Source: Roseisalinus antarcticus
GTDB taxonomy: Bacteria; Pseudomonadota; Alphaproteobacteria; Rhodobacterales; Rhodobacteraceae
Direction: 5' to 3'
Assembly (NCBI RefSeq): GCF_900172355.1
Contig: NZ_FWFZ01000013.1
Coordinates: forward strand, 40,872 to 104,871
DNA length: 64,000 nt
Below are positions 58,938 to 64,000 of this stretch, in pieces. The translations under genes were made by a program, and so were the position numbers. The notes under the pieces were generated by a model, which was given only the letters and a program-made list of their open reading frames with translations, was not told where the DNA came from and did no database searches. How positions within the stretch are numbered: the stretch's first letter is position 1; each line of letters begins with the position of its first letter.

Positions 58938-59777
58938 CCCGGCCAGCATCACTGTCTCCGCATCGCTCGCCCGGAACTCCGGCAGCAGCCGGGCGAGCTT
59001 CTCCCCCGACAGCCGGTGCGGCACCGACCAGAGATAGCGCATCTCGACCACTTCACGCGCCATCTCCCAGACCGGGCCCAGCAGGCGCAACGCCAGCCAG
59101 GGAAAGCCTGCGATCCGGATCTCGCGGCCGGTGGCGCGGCTCACGGCCTCCCGCAGCGCCTCGACGGTGAAACTGTGCCCGGCAAAGGGCACATCCTCGA
59201 AACACGCCAGGTCCCCGCGCCTTTCGGCCAGCATGACGGCGGCCCGCGCCCAGTCGGGCAGATAGCAAAAGGCCTGCATCGCGCCCGGATCCCCCGGAGA
59301 GGTGAGCTTTCCCCTCGTGATGCCCCGCATGAGGACCACGCCCATGACATCGTCCTTGCGCTCTGGGTCGATGAAATTGCCGGCCCGCAGCACGATCGTC
59401 CGCACCCCCGAGGCGCGATACTGCGCCTCCATCTCGACCCGCAGCCGACCCTTGCGCGAGAACGGCCGCTGGGGCGTCGTCTCATCCCAGACACCGCCCC
59501 GGTCGCCGAAATTGTAGACGTTGCCCGGCAGGATGACCGTCGCCCCCGAGGCCCGCGCCGCGGCGATGACCTGCGCCGTGATCTCGGGCAGGATCTGCGC
59601 CCAGTTGTGATAGTTCGGCGGGTTGAGGCCGTTGACGATGACATCGCATCCCATGGCGGCGGCGGTCATGTCCGTGCCGCGCCGATAGCGGACGACGGAC
59701 CAGCCCGCCTGCTGAAAGGCGTCGGCCGCGCGGGCGCCGATCTTGCCACTGGCACCGAGGATGAGGACTTTGGACAT
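58872..59777 (-). CDS. NAD-dependent epimerase/dehydratase-family protein
   Basis: 301 residues, extended short-chain dehydrogenase fold. The dinucleotide motif is MSKVLILGASGKIGARAADA; VILPGNVYNFGDRGG and RTIVLRAGNFIDPE follow. The usual YxxxK is not obvious; RVEMEAQYRASGVR occupies the region, so it may be an atypical or non-catalytic member. Divergent from a LysR gene 89 bp away, which may control it. Confidence 0.82.
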   Translation of the reverse strand: MSKVLILGASGKIGARAADAFQQAGWSVVRYRRGTDMTAAAMGCDVIVNGLNPPNYHNWAQILPEITAQVIAAARASGATVILPGNVYNFGDRGGVWDETTPQRPFSRKGRLRVEMEAQYRASGVRTIVLRAGNFIDPERKDDVMGVVLMRGITRGKLTSPGDPGAMQAFCYLPDWARAAVMLAERRGDLACFEDVPFAGHSFTVEALREAVSRATGREIRIAGFPWLALRLLGPVWEMAREVVEMRYLWSVPHRLSGEKLARLLPEFRASDAETVMLAGLPDQVRPDQAMGPGKQPVVTQ

Positions 59778-59854
59778 TCGGGGTCTCCTTTGCTGATGCC
59801 CTCTTCTCACCCGCGGCAAAATGAATAGGAATTGCCAAAAAATGACGGTCGTGT

Positions 59855-59868
59855 ATTCATTATTGAAT
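59855..59868 (+). promoter_or_regulatory. Inverted repeat at the LysR start codon
   Basis: ATTCA (59855-59859) and TGAAT (59864-59868) form a perfect 5-bp inverted repeat with a 4-bp spacer, overlapping the ATG at 59867. A further AT-rich ATGAATAGGAATT lies 25 bp upstream in the divergent gap. It could be a binding site for the LysR protein itself. Confidence 0.4.
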
Positions 59869-60760
59869 GGATGCCCTCGCCCGCCTCGACTGGTCCCTGA
59901 TCCAGGTCTTCCTCGCCGTCGCCGAGGAAGGCAGCCTCTCTGCCGCCGCCCGCCGCCTGGGGACCTCGCAGCCGACGCTCGGGCGACAGGTCAAGGCGGT
60001 GGAGGCCGCGCTGGGCACGCCTGTCTTCCGCCGCCACGCCAAGGGCCTGGCGCTGACCGAGGCCGGCGCCGCCATGGTCGCCCCCGCCCGCGCCATGCGC
60101 GAGGCGGCGACGCGGATCAGCCTCGCGGCGGCGGGGCAGGCGGAACGCCTCGACGGCACCGTGCGGATCACGGCGAGCGTCGCCATGTCACTCTATCACA
60201 TGCCGGCGATCATCGCGCGGATCCGGCGCGATGAGCCTGCGATCAGGATCGACCTCGTCCCGACCAACAGCAGCCGCAACCTGATGTACCGCGAGGCGGA
60301 TATCGCCGTGCGGATGTATCGCCCGCGCCAGCTTGACCTTGTGACCAGCCACCTGGGCGATCTCCGGCTGGGGCTTTTCGCAGCGACCGGGTATCTCGAC
60401 CGGGTCGGCCGCCCGACCGGGCCCGAGGACACCATGAGGCTCGATTTCATCGGCTACGACGAAAACCCGATGATCCTCGAAGGCTTCGCCGCGGCCGGGC
60501 GGAAGGTCGGCCGCGACTGGTTCGTGGTGCGCTGCGATGACAACGCCGTCTATTGGGAACTGGTCCGCGCCGGCGCCGGCGCCGGCTTCGCGCAGGAGGT
60601 CGTGGCCGACCGGACCCCGGGGATAGAGCAGATCCCGCTCGGCTTCGATCTGCCGACGCTTCCGGTCTGGCTGACGGCCCACGAGGCGATGCGCCAGACA
60701 CCGCGCGTCCGCCGGGTGTGGGAGATCCTGGCCGACGGGCTGAGGCCGCTCGTCACTTGA
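59867..60760 (+). CDS. LysR-family transcriptional regulator
   Basis: 297 residues. The helix-turn-helix reads FLAVAEEGSLSAAARRLGTS then QPTLGRQVKAVEAALG. The effector domain resembles those of regulators that sense small aromatic or organic ligands (VRITASVAMSLYHMPAII, DIAVRMYRPRQLDLV). Divergent from the epimerase-like gene, its likely target, and 57 bp upstream of leuB. Confidence 0.88.
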   Translation: MDALARLDWSLIQVFLAVAEEGSLSAAARRLGTSQPTLGRQVKAVEAALGTPVFRRHAKGLALTEAGAAMVAPARAMREAATRISLAAAGQAERLDGTVRITASVAMSLYHMPAIIARIRRDEPAIRIDLVPTNSSRNLMYREADIAVRMYRPRQLDLVTSHLGDLRLGLFAATGYLDRVGRPTGPEDTMRLDFIGYDENPMILEGFAAAGRKVGRDWFVVRCDDNAVYWELVRAGAGAGFAQEVVADRTPGIEQIPLGFDLPTLPVWLTAHEAMRQTPRVRRVWEILADGLRPLVT

Positions 60761-60817
60761 ACCTCGCCCCCTGTCAGGCTACCGCAACGCCAACATTGCT
60801 CAGACAGGATCAGACCC

Positions 60818-61918
60818 ATGGCGAACCCTTCCCTGCTCATCCTTCCCGGCGACGGCATCGGCCCCGAGGTCATGACCGAGGTGCGCAAGGTGATCGACTG
60901 GTTCGGCACCCGGGGGATGACCTTCGACGTCTCCGAAGCTCTGGTGGGCGGCGCGGCCTATGACGCCCACGGCACGCCGCTGACCGACGAGACGATGGAG
61001 ATGGCGCAGAACGTCGATGCGGTCCTGCTGGGCGCCGTTGGCGGGCCGAAATACGACAATCTCGACTTCAGCGTGAAGCCCGAACGCGGCCTGCTGCGCC
61101 TGCGCAAGGAGATGGACCTATACGCCAACCTGCGCCCCGCCCAGTGTTTCGACGCCCTGGCCGACTTCTCCTCGCTGAAGAAGAACGTGGTCGCCGGCCT
61201 CGACATCATGATCATCCGCGAGCTGACCTCGGGCGTCTATTTCGGCGAGCCCCGCGGTATCTTCACCGAGGGCAACGAGCGTGTGGGCATCAACACCCAG
61301 CGCTATACCGAAAGCGAGATCGCCCGTGTGGCCCGGTCCGCCTTCGAGCTGGCCCGCAAGCGCGACAACCGCGTCTGTTCGATGGAGAAGGCCAACGTGA
61401 TGGAATCGGGCGTGCTGTGGCGCGAGGTCGTGCAGCGGATCCATGACGACGAATATCCCGACGTCGAGCTGTCGCACATGTATGCCGACGCCGGGGCCAT
61501 GCAGCTGACCCGCTGGCCCAAGCAGTTCGACGTGATCGTGACCGACAACCTCTTCGGCGACATGCTGTCGGATCTGGCGGCGATGCTGACCGGGTCGCTT
61601 GGGATGCTGCCCTCCGCCTCGCTCGGCCTGCCGATGGCCAATGGCCGGCCCAAGGCGCTGTATGAGCCGGTGCACGGCTCCGCTCCCGACATCGCCGGCA
61701 CCGGCAAGGCCAACCCGATCGCCTGCATCCTCAGCTTCGCCATGGCGCTGCGGTATTCCTTCGACGCCGGGGCCGAGGCTGACCGGGTCGACGCCGCGGT
61801 CGAGAAGGTGCTGGCCGACGGGCTGCGCACCGCCGACCTGCTGGGCGAGGAAGGTGTCGAGCCTGTGACGACCTCGCAGATGGGCGAGGCGATCGTGGCC
61901 GCCCTCGCCGCCAGCTGA
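60818..61918 (+). CDS. leuB: 3-isopropylmalate dehydrogenase
   Basis: 366 residues. NAD-dependent oxidative decarboxylation of 3-isopropylmalate. Family blocks: [72 protein letters not shown] and [20 protein letters not shown]. It completes leuC and leuD upstream, separated by four unrelated genes. Confidence 0.97.
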   Translation: MANPSLLILPGDGIGPEVMTEVRKVIDWFGTRGMTFDVSEALVGGAAYDAHGTPLTDETMEMAQNVDAVLLGAVGGPKYDNLDFSVKPERGLLRLRKEMDLYANLRPAQCFDALADFSSLKKNVVAGLDIMIIRELTSGVYFGEPRGIFTEGNERVGINTQRYTESEIARVARSAFELARKRDNRVCSMEKANVMESGVLWREVVQRIHDDEYPDVELSHMYADAGAMQLTRWPKQFDVIVTDNLFGDMLSDLAAMLTGSLGMLPSASLGLPMANGRPKALYEPVHGSAPDIAGTGKANPIACILSFAMALRYSFDAGAEADRVDAAVEKVLADGLRTADLLGEEGVEPVTTSQMGEAIVAALAAS

Positions 61919-61938
61919 CCGGCATCCGCGACTGATCG

Positions 61939-61963
61939 CCGAGGGCGAAGTTGTCGCCCTCGG
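61939..61963 (+). terminator. Hairpin after leuB
   Basis: CCGAGGGCGA (61939-61948) pairs perfectly with TCGCCCTCGG (61954-61963) around AGTTG. There is no T-run after it, so it may be a Rho-assisted or processing structure. Confidence 0.6.
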
Positions 61964-62065
61964 GATCGGGACCGCCGGGATTGCGCGGGGCGGCAGAACC
62001 GTCGTTTGACCTTCGAGGCGCCCTGTCCGATGGTCAGCCACCACCCGAAGAGTGAAAGAGCCACC

Positions 62066-63028
62066 ATGTCCGCCAATGCAAAAGGGGCGCTGATCGCGCT
62101 CGTGGCCTTCGGGGTCTTCGCCAGCCACGACGTGATCGTGAAGTTCCTTGGCGGGCAGTATTCACCGGTGCAGATCGTCTTCTTCTCGGTCCTGCTCAGC
62201 TTTCCGCTGGCGACCCTGATGATGATGCGCGATTCCAAGCCCGGAACCCTGCTGCCGGTGCATCCGTGGTGGATGGCGCTGCGGACCGGGGCGGCGGTCA
62301 TCACCGGCATCTCGGCGTTCTACGCGTTCTCCGTCCTGCCGCTGGCACAGACCTACTCGATCCTGTTCGCGGCGCCGCTGCTTATCACCATCCTTGCAAT
62401 CCCGGTGCTGGGCGAAACCGTGCGCATCCGTCGTGGGCTTGCCGTCATCGTAGGCCTCATCGGCGTCTTCGTCGTGCTGCGCCCCGGCAGCACCGAGCTG
62501 ACGCTGGGCCATCTTGCCGCCCTGACCGCGGCCATGGGCGGCTCCGTCGCCTCCATCGTGGTGCGCAAGATCGGCGCGGACGAGCGTCCGGTGATCCTGC
62601 TGCTCTACCCCATGGTGGCCAATTTCCTGATCATGGGGGCCGCGCTCTACTGGGTCTACAAGCCGATGCCGATAGAGCATCTGGGCCTGCTCGCGGTGAT
62701 TTCCGCGCTCAGCTGGACGGGCGGGCGCCTGATCGTCTCGGCCTACAGCGTGGGCGAGGCTGCGATCGTCGCGCCGATGCAGTATTCCCAGATCCTCTGG
62801 GCCAGCGCCTACGGCCTGCTGTTCTTCGACGAGACCGTCGATCTGAACACCGCGCTGGGCGCGGGAATCATCATCGCGAGCGGGCTCTACATCGTACTTC
62901 GAGAGAGCCGGTCGGGCGCTTCGCGCACTACGCCGGTTCTGCGCACCCGGTCCCGGGCCGAGACCGGCACCAGCTTTCGCATCGGGCCTTTCCTGCGGAT
63001 GCGCGGAACGCACCCGAACGGCAAATGA
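62066..63028 (+). CDS. DMT-family (EamA) transporter
   Basis: 320 residues, ten hydrophobic segments in two EamA halves (GALIALVAFGVFASHDVIVK; GITGISAFYAFSVLPLAQTY-like first half; SVGEAAIVAPMQYSQILWA and YGLLFFDETVDLNTALGAG in the second). Such proteins export amino acids or other metabolites; the substrate is unknown. A basic 40-residue tail follows the last helix. ATG at 62066 is preferred over upstream starts because similarity begins there. Confidence 0.88.
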   Translation: MSANAKGALIALVAFGVFASHDVIVKFLGGQYSPVQIVFFSVLLSFPLATLMMMRDSKPGTLLPVHPWWMALRTGAAVITGISAFYAFSVLPLAQTYSILFAAPLLITILAIPVLGETVRIRRGLAVIVGLIGVFVVLRPGSTELTLGHLAALTAAMGGSVASIVVRKIGADERPVILLLYPMVANFLIMGAALYWVYKPMPIEHLGLLAVISALSWTGGRLIVSAYSVGEAAIVAPMQYSQILWASAYGLLFFDETVDLNTALGAGIIIASGLYIVLRESRSGASRTTPVLRTRSRAETGTSFRIGPFLRMRGTHPNGK

Positions 63029-63073
63029 AGGCTTGCAAACGGGGCGTCACGGGGCTACCTGCACCGCCACGGT

Positions 63074-63150
63074 CGGAGTGTAGCTCAGCCTGGTAGAGCA
63101 CTGTCTTCGGGAGGCAGGGGTCGGAGGTTCGAGTCCTCTCACTCCGACCA
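63074..63150 (+). tRNA. tRNA-Pro (CGG)
   Basis: A 77-base cloverleaf: acceptor CGGAGTG pairs with CACTCCG, the anticodon loop is TTCGGGA (anticodon CGG, codon CCG), the T-arm contains GGTTCGAGTCC, and CCA is encoded. Proline tRNA genes are common insertion sites for mobile elements, and the DNA after it has the look of accessory sequence. Confidence 0.95.
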
Positions 63151-63250
63151 ATGATTTCAATAACTTACAAGTCCTCCACGAATGCGCTTACTGATGCGGC
63201 AAGCACATAGTAAGCACGGCGCGGGTAAATCCGGGTCATTTCCGGTCGAA

Positions 63251-63284
63251 TCTGGCCCTTCGGGCTATCTGGCCCTTCCGGCTA
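63251..63284 (+). repeat. 17-bp imperfect tandem repeat
   Basis: TCTGGCCCTTCGGGCTA at 63251-63267 is followed directly by the same 17 bases with one change (63268-63284). The second copy contains the stop codon of the UDG-like gene. Confidence 0.8.
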
Positions 63285-63767
63285 AAGGTTTAGAAGCCTC
63301 GGCATGATCGCCGTCATAGCTGAACGGAACTCACCCTGTCGCCCATTGCCGGGAAACGGCACAACCGCAAACTGACACGGTGTTCCCGACGCTGCAATCG
63401 CTGCTTTGACTGGTGCCGCGATACCTTTCATGAAGGCCACAACAAGCGGCGCATCGTAGTCCCGCAATCGCTTTGTCAGTGAGGCAATACTGGCATCGTG
63501 GATCGCCTGTCGCTCCGACCGGGACAGCCAGTTCACCGGTTCCAGCACCAGATCATCCACATAGAAGCCCGCTTGCTTGAACGCTTCGACAAAGGACGGG
63601 CTGTCTCCGATGTGTGGCGCGAGGGCTTGGCGAAACTGCCCGTGAACCTGACCGGTCTGTTTGTAGAAGAACGCGCCCCCGGCGGGCGCGCTTTCTCCGA
63701 CGAAAACGACCTTGATCTTCGCGGGCCGATACCTTGCCCTCAATGGCTCGACGTCTTCATAGGTCAT
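63282..63767 (-). CDS. Hypothetical protein, possibly uracil-DNA-glycosylase-like
   Basis: 161 residues, no signal peptide. Near the N-terminus is KVVFVGESAPAGGAFFYKQT, similar to the first motif of the UDG superfamily, and near the end VVPFPGNGRQGEFRSAM at the position of the family's C-terminal motif. The match is distant and active-site residues are not confirmed. Codon use is less GC-biased than upstream genes. It lies in the accessory-looking region after tRNA-Pro. Confidence 0.55.
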   Translation of the reverse strand: MTYEDVEPLRARYRPAKIKVVFVGESAPAGGAFFYKQTGQVHGQFRQALAPHIGDSPSFVEAFKQAGFYVDDLVLEPVNWLSRSERQAIHDASIASLTKRLRDYDAPLVVAFMKGIAAPVKAAIAASGTPCQFAVVPFPGNGRQGEFRSAMTAIMPRLLNL

Positions 63768-63786
63768 CTGCCGCCGCTCCGCCCCC

Positions 63787-64000
63787 CTAGGTATTCAGTC
63801 CCGGCATCTGGTGGATCGGGTCGAGGATGAATCGATCTGGCTCTGACGTCCAGATTTTGCAGATGTATTCGTAAGGCGTGAGGCCGTTCAGGGTCTTCAG
63901 CCTTCGCGCGAAGTTGTACGCTGCGAGGAAGTCGGCGAGGTGCGTCCGCAACTGGCCGTGGCTGTCGTAGTGGTAGCGTTTGACCGTGGCGTCCTTGATC
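63787..64000 (-). mobile_element. IS481-family transposase, C-terminal part (cut by window edge)
   Basis: The last 71 residues are visible: TVKRYHYDSHGQLRTHLADF, then LAAYNFARRLKTLNGLTPYE, and TSEPDRFILDPIHQMPGLNT at the stop. This tail is highly characteristic of IS481-family DDE transposases. The gene starts beyond the right edge. The element's inverted repeat should lie just left of 63787 but cannot be defined without the other end. Confidence 0.88.

Overview
The window is about 64 kb of GC-rich chromosome from an alphaproteobacterium, most likely a member of the Rhodobacteraceae (Roseobacter group). The basis is gene content and order rather than any marker gene: a VPLPA-CTERM secreted protein, a Hint-domain protein, an IalB-family protein, ilvD, accD-folC, the gpmI-envC-ctpA-rppH run, rsfS-rlmH, leuCD...leuB, and a dispersed intergenic repeat with the core GCCTCCGGCGGGGATATT. 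Most genes are ordinary chromosomal housekeeping genes packed with 4-bp stop/start overlaps. No CRISPR array, prophage or rRNA operon is visible.

Layout. 0-7 kb: a cut-off LysR gene, fadH (2,4-dienoyl-CoA reductase), two lineage-type hypotheticals, and ilvD with two small lipoproteins. 6.7-11.4 kb: accD-folC, two LysM proteins and zapE. 11.4-16.9 kb: a remnant acetyltransferase, then gpmI, envC, ctpA, rppH and an NTF2-like gene. 16.9-25.2 kb: a lytic transglycosylase, RNase R, dapE, a degenerate Hint protein, a GlsB-like membrane gene broken by an in-frame TGA, and dapD. 25.3-27.2 kb: a threonine dehydratase-like enzyme and a LOG-family hydrolase.

27.2-39.3 kb is a carbohydrate-use locus. 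A LacI regulator and a sugar isomerase/Gfo-Idh-MocA dehydrogenase pair run leftward. An ABC sugar importer, a GH2 beta-mannosidase-type hydrolase and a second isomerase/dehydrogenase pair run rightward. A promoter with an operator-like palindrome lies between the two arms. The set resembles known 3-keto-glycoside pathways (E. coli ycj, DgpA-type enzymes) and is the best candidate here for an undescribed catabolic route.

39.4-50.3 kb: an RTX metalloprotease, rlmN, an IalB protein, a type III asparaginase, an AEC transporter, a TRIC-family protein, a compact run of S-formylglutathione hydrolase, YaiI, HAD and ornithine-cyclodeaminase-like genes, and rlmH-rsfS. 50.4-54.4 kb: an ABC-F ATPase with a tiny upstream ORF, an MscS channel, and a VPLPA-CTERM protein whose start lies next to a 15-G tract. 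54.6-63.0 kb: leuC, leuD, a membrane protein, a secreted EEP-family protein, an epimerase, a LysR regulator, leuB and a DMT transporter. 63.1 kb to the end: tRNA-Pro(CGG), then what looks like the edge of an accessory region with a UDG-like gene and the tail of an IS481-family transposase.

The points most worth a second look are the glycoside locus, the poly-G tract at the VPLPA-CTERM start, the TGA-interrupted GlsB gene, the intergenic repeats and a possible 38-kb inversion with repeat copies at both ends, a perfect 34-bp palindrome on abutting stop codons, and the accessory region beside tRNA-Pro.
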